From assembly GCF_018861295.1 (NCBI RefSeq), contig NZ_JAHLDM010000002.1, positions 248,001 to 312,000 of the forward strand: a DNA stretch of 64,000 nt, given 5' to 3'. Made by a program: the position numbers and the translations under genes. This stretch comes from Clostridium_AD estertheticum_D. GTDB lineage: Bacteria; Bacillota; Clostridia; Clostridiales; Clostridiaceae. A model generated the notes under the pieces. It ran no database searches and had not been told where the DNA came from. It worked only from the letters and a program-made list of their open reading frames with translations. This document shows positions 43,337 through 52,147 of this stretch, piece after piece (position 1 is the stretch's first letter; each line of letters starts with the position of its first letter).

Positions 43337-44098
43337 CTATATCAACTGTATAACAAGAAAAGCTATAAAAACTAGGAAACATATAGAATAACTTATGCTC
43401 AAATAATCCTTAATGCATACGTTATCAATTTTATTGTTGTAATCACCATAAGATTTTAGATAATGCATATTGTTACCATTATGGTAAGAATAAAAATTAA
43501 CTGATTCTATAAAGGCAGCTAAAATATCAACATTAAGGAGAGGTACTATAAAAAGATTACTAATGTAATCTCCTTTAAATTTTATCTTTAAATTTCGATT
43601 TCTAAATACATAAATTATATATAAAAAAACTTCTGCCATTATTGATGGTATTATATTAGCTATAGACACAATAAAACCTAATATATTCAGATCCTCATCA
43701 GCACTTAAATTATATAATATTGTAAAGACAATTGCTAAGCCGTTACCAAACATTATAATGAGAAATAACGGTGTTATAAATCCACATATAAGTGCTCTAG
43801 ATATAGTAGATATTGTGTCATAAAAATGTTTTTTTGCATCATTTTTTAAATTTTTTCTCTCTGTATTACTAATATCTATTACTATAAAAGCTGTAATAGC
43901 ATTATATACTTGGTTATTTTTTATAAAAACAAGCGCCAAATATATAATAAATATAAGAACTAGATATAAAAATTGTACCACATATATATTTTTAATTTTA
44001 TCCTTTGATTTTACATTAATAAAATTAAATATCCTTTGTCTATCCAATCTCCACAGTAATATGCTAAATAAACAACCAATTATATATCCGATCCCCAT
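43337..44098 (-). CDS. Polytopic membrane protein of unknown function
   Basis: A 253-residue protein with about six hydrophobic spans (near residues 5-20, 42-62, 70-82, 105-135, 145-165 and 235-252) and a loop rich in Asn/Tyr (YSYHNGNNMHYLKSYGDYNN, near 200-220). I do not recognise a family. The frame opens with GTG at 44104, but AGGAGG lies 6 nt before the ATG at 44098. It is a single gene between the ppaC terminator and the terminator of the flagellar operon, on the same strand as the flagellar genes but separated from them by that terminator. Confidence 0.75.
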   Translation of the reverse strand: MGIGYIIGCLFSILLWRLDRQRIFNFINVKSKDKIKNIYVVQFLYLVLIFIIYLALVFIKNNQVYNAITAFIVIDISNTERKNLKNDAKKHFYDTISTISRALICGFITPLFLIIMFGNGLAIVFTILYNLSADEDLNILGFIVSIANIIPSIMAEVFLYIIYVFRNRNLKIKFKGDYISNLFIVPLLNVDILAAFIESVNFYSYHNGNNMHYLKSYGDYNNKIDNVCIKDYLSISYSICFLVFIAFLVIQLI

Positions 44099-44194
44099 GA
44101 TCACCCTCCTAAATCATATTATTATGTACTTTACTAATAATATATGAGGAATTCTCTCCAATTAAACCTATTTTTTATATTATTTATTATAACC

Positions 44195-44223
44195 AAAAAA
44201 AGACATACTTCAAAAAGCATGTC
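44195..44223 (-). terminator. Terminator of the flagellar operon
   Basis: On the minus strand GACATGCTT pairs with AAGTATGTC (one G-U), followed by seven T residues (44201-44195). It lies about 19 nt after the FlgG-type gene and marks the 3' end of the flagellar transcript, which comes in from the right edge. Confidence 0.88.
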
Positions 44224-44241
44224 AAAACAGTTATAGATTAA

Positions 44242-45027
44242 TTAGCCCCGTAAATTATTAGCCATTTGCCACATTTCATCAGCCGTTTTTAAAGTACTTG
44301 AGCTAAGCTGGAAAGCTCTTTGAGTCATAAGCATATCAGTCATCTCAGTAGCAATATCAACATTTGATCCTTCTAAGTACCCTTGATTAATAGAGTAATC
44401 TTTACTATCTACTACTTTTGTGCCAGGTTTTGGCTGAAATAAATTATCACCTATTGAAATCATTGAATTATCCCCTACAACAGTTGAAATTTTTATTTTT
44501 CCTACAGTACCATTTACACCTTTTATAGATACATTGCCACTTTCATCAACCTTAAAATTATTAGCAGTAAATTTATAACGTCCATTTACTATATTAATAT
44601 TTTTACCACTGGCATCAACTATACTTAATCTGTTTCCCTTCTCATCAACTATAGTTTCACTTGCATCTGAAAGAAAATTACCAGCCCTTGTATAAGCCTT
44701 GGTATTGTCTGGCTGAATTACTTCAAAATAACCAGCACCGTCTATAGCTAAATCAGTTGATAAACCTGTCTGAGTAAGTGCCCCTTGTGTATTGTCTCTT
44801 TTCCATTCCCCGACTCTAACACCTGTACCATTCTGAAGGGTAGTTTTGGAAGCCGTACTTACTGGATATCCTTTTCTATCAAGTGTCTCGTAAACAAGAT
44901 CTTTGAAATTTGTATTAAGCTTTTTATATCCATTTGTATTTACATTTGCAATATTATTTGATATAGTATCTAACTTTTCTTGTTGTGCCATCATAGCGCT
45001 TTTACTATCCCATATAATTCTTAACAT
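44242..45027 (-). CDS. flgG: Flagellar basal-body rod protein, FlgG/FlhP type
   Basis: A 261-residue rod protein. It has the Flg_bb_rod N-terminus (MAQQEKLDTISNNIANVNTNGYKKLNTNFKDLVYE), the middle LQNGTGVRVGEWKRDNTQGALTQTGLSTDLAIDGAGYFEV motif and the C-terminal Flg_bbr_C region (GYLEGSNVDIATEMTDMLMTQRAFQLSSS). It would form part of the distal rod or proximal hook junction. It is paired with a paralogue 29 nt upstream, equivalent to Bacillus flhO/flhP. GGGGGAG precedes ATG. Last gene of the flagellar operon. Confidence 0.9.
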   Translation of the reverse strand: MLRIIWDSKSAMMAQQEKLDTISNNIANVNTNGYKKLNTNFKDLVYETLDRKGYPVSTASKTTLQNGTGVRVGEWKRDNTQGALTQTGLSTDLAIDGAGYFEVIQPDNTKAYTRAGNFLSDASETIVDEKGNRLSIVDASGKNINIVNGRYKFTANNFKVDESGNVSIKGVNGTVGKIKISTVVGDNSMISIGDNLFQPKPGTKVVDSKDYSINQGYLEGSNVDIATEMTDMLMTQRAFQLSSSTLKTADEMWQMANNLRG

Positions 45028-45055
45028 ATTTACTCACTCCCCCTTTTGTAATGTT

Positions 45056-45838
45056 TTATCTAACTGTTCCCACTTCATTTACAGCTTTACCTAAAGTCGT
45101 ATCAATAGCTTGCATAACCTTTTGATTACTTTCAAAATTTCTCATGATTTCCATCATATTTACCATTTCATTTGTTACATTAACATTTGATTTTTCAAGA
45201 GAACCTTGCCTTACAGTAACATTTGCATTTTGAATAGGATTTGCTCCATCATACAAGTTATCTCCAACTTTTTTAATAGTGTTATAATCTTTAAAGTCAA
45301 CTAAATCAAATTTATATTGTTTTTTACCGTTAACACTAATATTTCCGTATTTATCAGATTGAAGTTTACCGTCACCTACAAATATTGGTTCTATAGCATT
45401 TGTTGTACTATTTTTACCCAAAACCTTATCTCCGCTATCAGTTACTAAATATCCACTTCCATCAACATGAAAATCACCAGTTCTTGTATAATAATTTTTA
45501 GTAGTTATTCCGTTATTACTTTGAACTGTAAAAAAGCCTTTTCCCTCAATTGCAAAATCTGTAGATTTATCTGTCGTTTGTAGAACACCTTGAGTAAAAT
45601 CTGTATTTACATCATCCACTTTACTTCCCTGACTAAGCGAGCCAATAACATTTTTTGTATTTTTGCCATTTACCATCTTATCATAATTTTGTATTAAAAC
45701 ATCATTAAATGATTTGATAGAAAGATTCTCAGCTTTATATCCATTTGTATTCGAATTGGCTATATTATTAGTTACGGTGCTTTGCTTAGCTTCTCCAGTT
45801 ATGAGTCCTGTAACTGCTGTGTATAAAGCTCTAATCAT
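45056..45838 (-). CDS. flgF: Flagellar basal-body rod protein, FlgF/FlhO type
   Basis: A 260-residue rod protein with an N-terminal rod motif (MIRALYTAVTGLITGEAKQSTVTNNIANSNTNGYKAENLSIKSF), the LSQGSKVDDVNTDFTQGVLQTTDKSTDFAIEGKGFFTV middle motif, and the C-terminal RQGSLEKSNVNVTNEMVNMMEIMRNFESNQK region. Length fits FlgF or FlgG; Bacillus calls the pair FlhO and FlhP. Its ATG overlaps the TGA of the 74-residue gene upstream, so the two are translationally coupled. Confidence 0.88.
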   Translation of the reverse strand: MIRALYTAVTGLITGEAKQSTVTNNIANSNTNGYKAENLSIKSFNDVLIQNYDKMVNGKNTKNVIGSLSQGSKVDDVNTDFTQGVLQTTDKSTDFAIEGKGFFTVQSNNGITTKNYYTRTGDFHVDGSGYLVTDSGDKVLGKNSTTNAIEPIFVGDGKLQSDKYGNISVNGKKQYKFDLVDFKDYNTIKKVGDNLYDGANPIQNANVTVRQGSLEKSNVNVTNEMVNMMEIMRNFESNQKVMQAIDTTLGKAVNEVGTVR

Positions 45839-46059
45839 TTTTTCACATCCTTAATAATTATTGGTATTTCATCTGGGAAACGCATACCATAGCCTCTTGC
45901 CTTAATTTCAATATTACCTTTACTCATTTCATAATTCATCTTTGAACCAAAGAGTAAAATACATGCCATAATCAAGCCTATTCCTATTCCAATCAAGATT
46001 TTACTATCACTTAAAAAGTCTATTAATCCTTTTATCTTATATATAAATCCTTTATTAAT
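45835..46059 (-). CDS. 74-residue membrane protein with probable AUU start codon
   Basis: An uninterrupted frame of 74 codons fills the gap between the genes at 46032 and 45056. It has no ATG, GTG or TTG near its 5' end. ATT at 46057-46059 lies 7 nt after a strong AAGGGGG ribosome site, giving a protein with a basic N-terminus (NKGFIYKIKG), one membrane helix (ILIGIGIGLIMACILLF) and a polar tail (GNIEIKARGYGMRFPDEIPIII). It overlaps the upstream gene by 28 nt and its TGA overlaps the next ATG. A small anchored protein at this point of clostridial flagellar operons seems plausible; function unknown. Confidence 0.7.
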   Translation of the reverse strand: MNKGFIYKIKGLIDFLSDSKILIGIGIGLIMACILLFGSKMNYEMSKGNIEIKARGYGMRFPDEIPIIIKDVKK

Positions 46060-46526
46060 AGTACTTCCCCCTTACCCAAATGCAATATTTCACAAACTTC
46101 GTCAGTAGATGAGCCTTCACTAAATAGCTTTTTTATTTTCTCAACTTTTTCATTACTATTATTACGAGGTTTATCTAAGACTCTACTATCAATTTCGTCC
46201 GGCTTAGATATATATGTAATATTTGTATTATCTTGTTTAGTATCATCTATAGTAATTGTGTTCTCTTTATTATCGTGATACACTTCATAATCTTTATGTA
46301 TTTTATCATTTTTTGCCATAATCTCTTTGATTTCCATTATTTCGCTTTGAAGTTCTAAAATACTTTCAGAAAACTCTGCTCTAAGTTCCCCTATTCTAAT
46401 ATCATCATCTTTAATATTTCCCATAGCATTTCCTAAAACCCCATTAAAGGACTTGTTTTGTTTTTTTATAGATAGCACATTCAAAATTATAAGAATTAAC
46501 CCAATAAAAATTAATAACCCTGTCAT
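46032..46526 (-). CDS. Flagellar-operon membrane-anchored coiled-coil protein (DUF6115-like)
   Basis: A 164-residue protein with an N-terminal membrane helix (GLLIFIGLILIILNVLSI), a coiled-coil region (RIGELRAEFSESILELQSEIMEIKEIM), a polar linker and a C-terminal helix-turn-helix-like segment (EKIKKLFSEGSSTDEVCEILHLGKGEVLLIKDLYI). This build matches proteins found after fliA in clostridial flagellar operons. The ATG at 46526 has GAGGTG upstream; GTG at 46535 is inside that site. Function unknown. Confidence 0.8.
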   Translation of the reverse strand: MTGLLIFIGLILIILNVLSIKKQNKSFNGVLGNAMGNIKDDDIRIGELRAEFSESILELQSEIMEIKEIMAKNDKIHKDYEVYHDNKENTITIDDTKQDNTNITYISKPDEIDSRVLDKPRNNSNEKVEKIKKLFSEGSSTDEVCEILHLGKGEVLLIKDLYIR

Positions 46527-46577
46527 ATAATTCACCTCAAATTTTAAAAATTAAATTATTAGTATATAAGTTCTATA

Positions 46578-47306
46578 TTATAAATCATATTTAAGTTTTA
46601 CTAAGGCCTTTCTTAAATTTATAAGAGCTCTGCTATGGAGTTGACAAACTCGTGATTCAGATACGCTCAAAATATTTCCTATTTCCTTAAGTGTAAGACC
46701 CTCAAAATAATATAAGGTTAAAACAAGTTTATCTTTTTCTTTAACGTTATCTAGTCCTAAAGCTAAATATTCAATTTGCTCTTTTTGCTCTAAGGCTCCC
46801 TCAGGGCTTGGACTCCTATTATCTCTAATAGTACCACTAAGTGGCATGTCATCATCGTCAGAAAAAATCAGATCTTCAAGCGAAACTACCGATATATAAT
46901 TTATATTGTTTTCAATGCTTGCAACTTCATTTATTGTAATACCAAGTTCACTCGCAATTTCGTGGTTTGTTGGTTCCCGATATAAGCATTTCTGAAGATT
47001 CTCAATTGCCTCGTTATATCTGTTAAGCTTATCCATAGCTCCTTTAGATATTGGACTATTACGCCTAAGCTCATCTATCATAGCACCTTTTATTCTTATT
47101 GATGCATAACTTGAAAACTTCATACCTTTAGTGGCATCGTATTTTCCTAAAGCATCCATAAGGCCTAACATACCATAACTAATTAAGTCTTCATATTCAA
47201 CATATTTAGTTTTTCCAATAATTACTCTAGATGCAATATATTTAACTAAAGGTATATGTTTTTTTACAATTTGCTCTCTTATATCATCTGCTTTAGCTAT
47301 GGACAT
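46578..47306 (-). CDS. fliA: RNA polymerase sigma factor for flagellar genes (FliA/SigD)
   Basis: A 242-residue sigma-28 factor. Region 2 includes HIPLVKYIASRVIIGKTKYVEYEDLISYGMLGLMDALGKYDATKGMKFSSYASIRIKGAMIDELRR, region 3 spans the middle, and region 4 has the HTH LTLKEIGNILSVSESRVCQLHSRALINLRK. It directs late flagellar and chemotaxis genes such as flagellin, and FlgM normally inhibits it; neither is in this window. GGAGGT ribosome site. It follows the PilZ gene by 12 nt within the operon. Confidence 0.95.
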   Translation of the reverse strand: MSIAKADDIREQIVKKHIPLVKYIASRVIIGKTKYVEYEDLISYGMLGLMDALGKYDATKGMKFSSYASIRIKGAMIDELRRNSPISKGAMDKLNRYNEAIENLQKCLYREPTNHEIASELGITINEVASIENNINYISVVSLEDLIFSDDDDMPLSGTIRDNRSPSPEGALEQKEQIEYLALGLDNVKEKDKLVLTLYYFEGLTLKEIGNILSVSESRVCQLHSRALINLRKALVKLKYDL

Positions 47307-47318
47307 TTAAAAACCTCC

Positions 47319-47963
47319 TCAAATTTTTTTCATTTGATTTCTCATAAGTTGAAATATATATTTAATAAGTTGCTCTTGTGTTGCGTTATCTAAAAATTCG
47401 AAACTAAGACCACATATAAATCTACTATCATCGTCTTTCATTATCCTCTTTGTTTGCCCCACAATAAGTACCTCTTCTTCGTTAACAGTTAATGCTACCA
47501 ATAGAAAATCATTATCCTTAATTTCCTCCGACACCTTAACCCTCATGCCACCCCCACTTAAATCAACAAGTACTGCCTTTAAATATTTACTATCATCAAT
47601 AGTACTAAGATTTACTTTCGGCTCATTCTTAAGATTTATGTATTTAGCAGTTTTTATTAATGGTACTCTAACATATCTTCTTCTTTGTATCTTTTTTATT
47701 TCCTCAGGTTTTGCTAGAAGTAAAATGGGTATATTCTCAAATTTACGACCTATAATTGTAGATGAAAATTTATAAATATTTTCTTCTTCATAATATATTA
47801 CATCTATTATAGATCCATTTGACAATGGAAGATACTCTCCTGAATTCGTAGGAATACTAATTGCTATGTAATCTTCTGTTACGTCTTGCACATTACTATT
47901 AAAATATTTTTCGTCAACTAATATTTCTAGCTTCTTATTTAACTTAAAATCAACTTTAATCAA
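47319..47963 (-). CDS. PilZ-domain c-di-GMP receptor, YcgR/YpfA type
   Basis: A 214-residue protein with an N-terminal YcgR-like domain (residues 1-95) and a C-terminal PilZ domain. The c-di-GMP binding signature is present: RRRYVRVPL near residue 94 and DLSGGGMRVKV near 138. Family members bind the motor or switch and slow flagellar rotation when c-di-GMP rises. The start is TTG with a GGGG site upstream. It lies between flhG and fliA, the usual place in clostridia, and links motility to second-messenger control in an organism that also has type IV pili. Confidence 0.9.
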   Translation of the reverse strand: MIKVDFKLNKKLEILVDEKYFNSNVQDVTEDYIAISIPTNSGEYLPLSNGSIIDVIYYEEENIYKFSSTIIGRKFENIPILLLAKPEEIKKIQRRRYVRVPLIKTAKYINLKNEPKVNLSTIDDSKYLKAVLVDLSGGGMRVKVSEEIKDNDFLLVALTVNEEEVLIVGQTKRIMKDDDSRFICGLSFEFLDNATQEQLIKYIFQLMRNQMKKI

Positions 47964-47976
47964 CTACCCCAACCCC

Positions 47977-48837
47977 TTATGAAAAAATGCTGAAAATCTT
48001 TTTAAATAGCCCCTCTACACCAATACCACTTACTTTATCCTTCGCGCCCTCAAGTTTACTTGCAATCTTATTTATATCCTGAGCTGCTCCAGAATTTGGA
48101 TAACTTACAACTACAGGTTCTTGTTGCCTTACTGCATAAGATAATTTCTTATCCTCACCGATTTTACCTAAATATTCAAGTTTCATATCAAGAAATTTAT
48201 TAACAGCATTATTAAATTTATTAAATGTCAAATCAGCTTCATTATTGTCCAGGGACCTATTTATTATAACTTTAGCAGAATTTTTAATATCAAAATGTTT
48301 AACAGCCTTGAGTAAACTATACGCATCAGTTAGCGACGTAGGTTCCGGCGTTGTTACAATTACTAAATCTTCGCAGCAAGCAATAAAACCCAAAACGCTT
48401 TTATTTACACCAGCTCCTGTATCCATTATTATATAATCAAGTCCTGTTAAAGCTGTAAGCTTACTTAAGAACATATTTCTTTCAACTTCTGTCAAATCCT
48501 CAACCTTTGTAAGCGCTGAACCTCCTGGAAGAAGTTTTACGCCAAATGGTCCTGTTAAAACAACTTCCTCGATTTCTTTTCCTTTACTTATAACATCGAA
48601 TACACTATATTTCGATGAACATCCCATTATAATATCATCATTACCCATACCAATATCCGCATCAAAAATCATAACTTTTTTGCCCATCTTTTGAAGTGCT
48701 ATAGATAAATTCACTACTATATTGCTTTTACCTACTCCCCCTTTACCAGAGGTAACAGTTATAATTCTTGGTTGCAAATCCACCTTATTATCATTTTTCT
48801 TTGCCATTTGCCTGAGTCTTTGTGCTTGGTCTAGCAT
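47977..48837 (-). CDS. flhG: MinD-like ATPase FlhG (flagellar number/placement)
   Basis: A 286-residue deviant-Walker ATPase with ITVTSGKGGVGKSNIVVNLSIAL near residues 26-48, DADIGMGNDDIIMG near 61 and YIIMDTGAG near 132. The N-terminal segment DQAQRLR (residues 3-9) is the conserved activator motif that stimulates the GTPase of FlhF. The C-terminal membrane-targeting helix is present (GLFKKIFSIFS). It overlaps the end of flhF by 7 nt. Together they set flagellar number and position. Confidence 0.95.
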   Translation of the reverse strand: MLDQAQRLRQMAKKNDNKVDLQPRIITVTSGKGGVGKSNIVVNLSIALQKMGKKVMIFDADIGMGNDDIIMGCSSKYSVFDVISKGKEIEEVVLTGPFGVKLLPGGSALTKVEDLTEVERNMFLSKLTALTGLDYIIMDTGAGVNKSVLGFIACCEDLVIVTTPEPTSLTDAYSLLKAVKHFDIKNSAKVIINRSLDNNEADLTFNKFNNAVNKFLDMKLEYLGKIGEDKKLSYAVRQQEPVVVSYPNSGAAQDINKIASKLEGAKDKVSGIGVEGLFKKIFSIFS

Positions 48838-50069
48838 ATGGTATCCTCTCCCAGTATAAGGCTGACAATTGAATCAGCAGATAACTCTTTAATATCATCA
48901 GGTACGTTCTGACCAATTGACACAAAACTAAGCGGTATTTTAGCTGTTTCTAATATGTTTAGTATAGATCCATAAGTGGCAGTTTCATCTAATTTAGTTA
49001 CTATTATACTATTATAATTCAAAATTCGATATCCTTCAATAATATATTTCATGTCTCTATTTTTAGTTGTAGAGCTTAGAACTAAATGGATATTTTTAGT
49101 ATCTGCTTTTTCTACAAATGTTCGAAGTTCAGCTATTTGCATTTTATTTTTACTACTTCGTCCTGTAGTATCAATTAAAACTACCTCACATTCACTCATA
49201 CTTTCTATTGCCTTGTCCATATCATTCATATTATATACAACCTTAAAAGGTAAGTTCATAATATCAGCATAAGCTTTTAACTGTTCTACTGCACCTATTC
49301 TATAAGTATCTACAGTAATCAGCCCTACTTTTTTCCCTTCAGCTAGAGCAAGCTTACCTGCAAGTTTTGCTATAGTTGTAGTTTTCCCTACACCCGTTGG
49401 ACCTACAAGCACTATTCTACCTTGGAGTTTTGGTTTGGTTATATGAATCATTTCTTTTAATACAATTTTTAATTTTTCAAGATCTGGTTTTTCAGTTTTA
49501 TTATTCTTAATTTTCACCATTATGTTTTCAATGTTTTCACTATCTACATCATTATCAAATAATATTTTTTCTATGTCACTCTTTTGATTTTCTATTGGCT
49601 TGCCCGTAATTGTTGGCTCTCTCTTTTGAGAGAGAGAACTAATCATAGTTTTCATTTCCATCATTTCACTCATTAAATTCTCTGAATTATTATCACTTTG
49701 CTTAGAAACTTTATGTACACTGCTATTTTGTTTTTGGACTACTCTTGAGTTATTTACATTTTCATTTTCTTGCTGCACAACTTTTTTTATTGCTTCTATA
49801 CTGTTTAGTTCAATACTATTTAGTTCCATGTTGTTTAATTCATTACTATTTCGACTATCACTATTACCCTTTACAGTATTTTGTTTTTTCTCATTTACTT
49901 CATTTTCAACTGCAGCGGTAACTTCAATACTTTTTGCAGAAAAGAATCCCTTTATTCCTGGCTTTCTAATCTTCCTTTGACTTATAATTACTGCATCTCT
50001 TCCTAGTTCATATCTTATTCTTGTCATGGCCTCATTCATGGTATTAACTATATAACGCTTTATAATCAT
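48831..50069 (-). CDS. flhF: Signal-recognition-type GTPase FlhF
   Basis: A 412-residue SRP-type GTPase. The NG domain occupies the last 220 residues with GPTGVGKTTTIAKLA (near 218), DTYRIGAVEQLKAYA, LIDTTGRS and TKLDETATYG. The N-terminal B domain starts MIIKRYIVNTMNEAMTRIRYELGRDAVIIS. The linker is low-complexity and holds short tandem repeats ELNNM/ELNSI/ELNSI near residue 80-95. It directs flagellar export components to the right membrane site. It overlaps flhA by 4 nt upstream and flhG by 7 nt downstream. Confidence 0.95.
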   Translation of the reverse strand: MIIKRYIVNTMNEAMTRIRYELGRDAVIISQRKIRKPGIKGFFSAKSIEVTAAVENEVNEKKQNTVKGNSDSRNSNELNNMELNSIELNSIEAIKKVVQQENENVNNSRVVQKQNSSVHKVSKQSDNNSENLMSEMMEMKTMISSLSQKREPTITGKPIENQKSDIEKILFDNDVDSENIENIMVKIKNNKTEKPDLEKLKIVLKEMIHITKPKLQGRIVLVGPTGVGKTTTIAKLAGKLALAEGKKVGLITVDTYRIGAVEQLKAYADIMNLPFKVVYNMNDMDKAIESMSECEVVLIDTTGRSSKNKMQIAELRTFVEKADTKNIHLVLSSTTKNRDMKYIIEGYRILNYNSIIVTKLDETATYGSILNILETAKIPLSFVSIGQNVPDDIKELSADSIVSLILGEDTIC

Positions 50070-52132
50070 TGTAGAGTCACGACTCCTTCAGTTTTAATCT
50101 CAACTTCATTTGGTATCTCATTAAGAGAAAGCACAGATACTGTAGGAAATACCATTTCAATTAACCTTCTGAATGCTGGTCTTATCTTAGGAGATACAAG
50201 TATCACTGGTTGGTTATTGTGAAAATAAATTGTATTAATATTTTCTTTAATAGAATTTAATATTTTGGAAGTTGTCTCTGGATCAACTGCTGGGAAAGAA
50301 CCTTGAAGAGATTTCTGAATATTATTTGATACAATATTCTCAATTTCAGGTGAAAGTGTCATAATTGTCATAACACCATTCTCGTCAATTAGTCCATTAC
50401 AAATGCTTCGTCCAAGTGAGAAACGTACATACTCTGTTAATACTTCTATGTCCTTTGTTATTCTCGAATTATCTGCTAGAGATTCTAGAATAGTTACCAT
50501 ATCCTTTATAGCTACCTTTTCTTTAAGAAGACTTTGAAGAACCTTTTGTACTTCACCAATGGTCATAAGATCTGGTATTAATTCTTCAACTACGGTATTA
50601 TATTTTTCTTTAACCGAATCAATTAATAATTTAGTTTCCTGCCTTCCTAGAAGTTCGAAAGCATGATTCTTAATAGTTTCGGTTAAATGAGTTACCATTA
50701 CAGTAGTTGGATCTACCACTGTTAAGCCCTTGATTTCAGCATCTTCTCTTTGATCATTATTTATCCATACTGCTGGTAATCCAAAGGTTGGTTCAACAGT
50801 ATTAATGCCTTGAATAGTAATATCTTCTGAACTTGGATCAATACAAAGTAACATGCTTGGCATTAATTCACCTTTTATTATTACGGTACCTCTTATCTTA
50901 ACTACGTATTCATTTGTTTTTAGTTGCAAATTATCTTTAATTCTGATAGGTTGTACAACAATTCCCATCTCGAGTGCACATTGCCTTCTTACAGATGCTA
51001 TTCTTTGTAACAAATCTCCGCCTGTAGCTTCATCTGCAAGTGGTATTAATCCATAACCAATCTCTATCTCCATAGGTTCTACAGAAATCAAGTTCATTAC
51101 ATCCTCCGGTTCCCTATTTTCTGTTTCAAAAGATTCTTGTTCTTCAGTTTCTGATTTTATTATCTTTTGATCTTTTTCATCCTTATTCAAGAAATAAGCA
51201 CTGGTTGCCATAGCAATAGCGAGTATTATAAAAACAATATGTGGCATTCCTGGAATACAAGCCAAAACTACAAGCACTACTGATGCTAAAGCAATAACTT
51301 TTGGGAATGTAGTAAGTTGCGATGTTATTTGGGTTCCCAAATTCACAGTACTACCAGATCTAGTAACTAAAATACCTGATGCAGTTGATATTAAAAGAGC
51401 TGGTATCTGACTTACAAGTCCATCTCCAACTGTTAACCTAACATAAGTAGTTGCAGCTGTCCCAATTGGCATACCAAGCATTACTACCCCTATTATTATC
51501 CCACCGAAGATATTAATTATAGTAATAATTATACCTGCTATTGCATCTCCTTTTACGAATTTTGAAGCTCCATCCATAGCTCCATAGAAACTAGCTTCAT
51601 CTTGAAGTTTTGTTCTTCGCTCTCTTGCCTGGTCTTCAGTTATAACGCCTGCATTCAAATCAGCATCTATACTCATTTGTTTACCTGGCATAGCGTCTAG
51701 CGTAAATCTAGCAGAAACTTCTGATACACGCCCAGCACCGCTTGTAATAACAACAAACTGTATAATTATTATTATTAAGAAAATAATTATTCCGACTACA
51801 TAATTACCACCAACAACAAACTCACCAAAAGCTTCTATAATATCTCCTGCATAAGCCTGTGTTAATACAAGTCTTGTAGATGAAATATTTAGTGCTAACC
51901 TTAAAAGTGTGGTAATAAGTAATAATGTTGGGAAAACTGAAAATTGCAAAACTTCTGTCGTAAACATTGTTAATAATAAAATCACAACTGCGAGTGTAAT
52001 ATTAAATGCAATTATTACATCAAGAAGTTTGGGTGGTAATGGAATAATAATCATAAGAACTATTGCGATTACACCAAATGCAACTAATACGTCCAAATTA
52101 TTCTTTATCTTAAACTTTGCTTTTTCAGCCAC
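50066..52132 (-). CDS. flhA: Flagellar type III export protein FlhA
   Basis: A 688-residue export-gate protein with about eight membrane helices in the first 320 residues, the FHIPEP signature region RVSEVSARFTLDAMPGKQMSIDADLNAG near 137-164, and a cytosolic domain from about 340 that docks chaperone-substrate complexes. GTG at 52132 is chosen because AAAGG lies 9 nt before it, while the ATG at 52141 directly abuts that site. It lies between the fliR-flhB fusion and flhF. Confidence 0.94.
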   Translation of the reverse strand: MAEKAKFKIKNNLDVLVAFGVIAIVLMIIIPLPPKLLDVIIAFNITLAVVILLLTMFTTEVLQFSVFPTLLLITTLLRLALNISSTRLVLTQAYAGDIIEAFGEFVVGGNYVVGIIIFLIIIIIQFVVITSGAGRVSEVSARFTLDAMPGKQMSIDADLNAGVITEDQARERRTKLQDEASFYGAMDGASKFVKGDAIAGIIITIINIFGGIIIGVVMLGMPIGTAATTYVRLTVGDGLVSQIPALLISTASGILVTRSGSTVNLGTQITSQLTTFPKVIALASVVLVVLACIPGMPHIVFIILAIAMATSAYFLNKDEKDQKIIKSETEEQESFETENREPEDVMNLISVEPMEIEIGYGLIPLADEATGGDLLQRIASVRRQCALEMGIVVQPIRIKDNLQLKTNEYVVKIRGTVIIKGELMPSMLLCIDPSSEDITIQGINTVEPTFGLPAVWINNDQREDAEIKGLTVVDPTTVMVTHLTETIKNHAFELLGRQETKLLIDSVKEKYNTVVEELIPDLMTIGEVQKVLQSLLKEKVAIKDMVTILESLADNSRITKDIEVLTEYVRFSLGRSICNGLIDENGVMTIMTLSPEIENIVSNNIQKSLQGSFPAVDPETTSKILNSIKENINTIYFHNNQPVILVSPKIRPAFRRLIEMVFPTVSVLSLNEIPNEVEIKTEGVVTLQ

Positions 52133-52147
52133 AAATATCATCCTTTA

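Noticed and set aside
49795..49850. Short tandem repeats in flhF (ELNNM/ELNSI units)
   Set aside because: Only about three 15-nt units in a low-complexity linker that varies in this family; not notable by itself.
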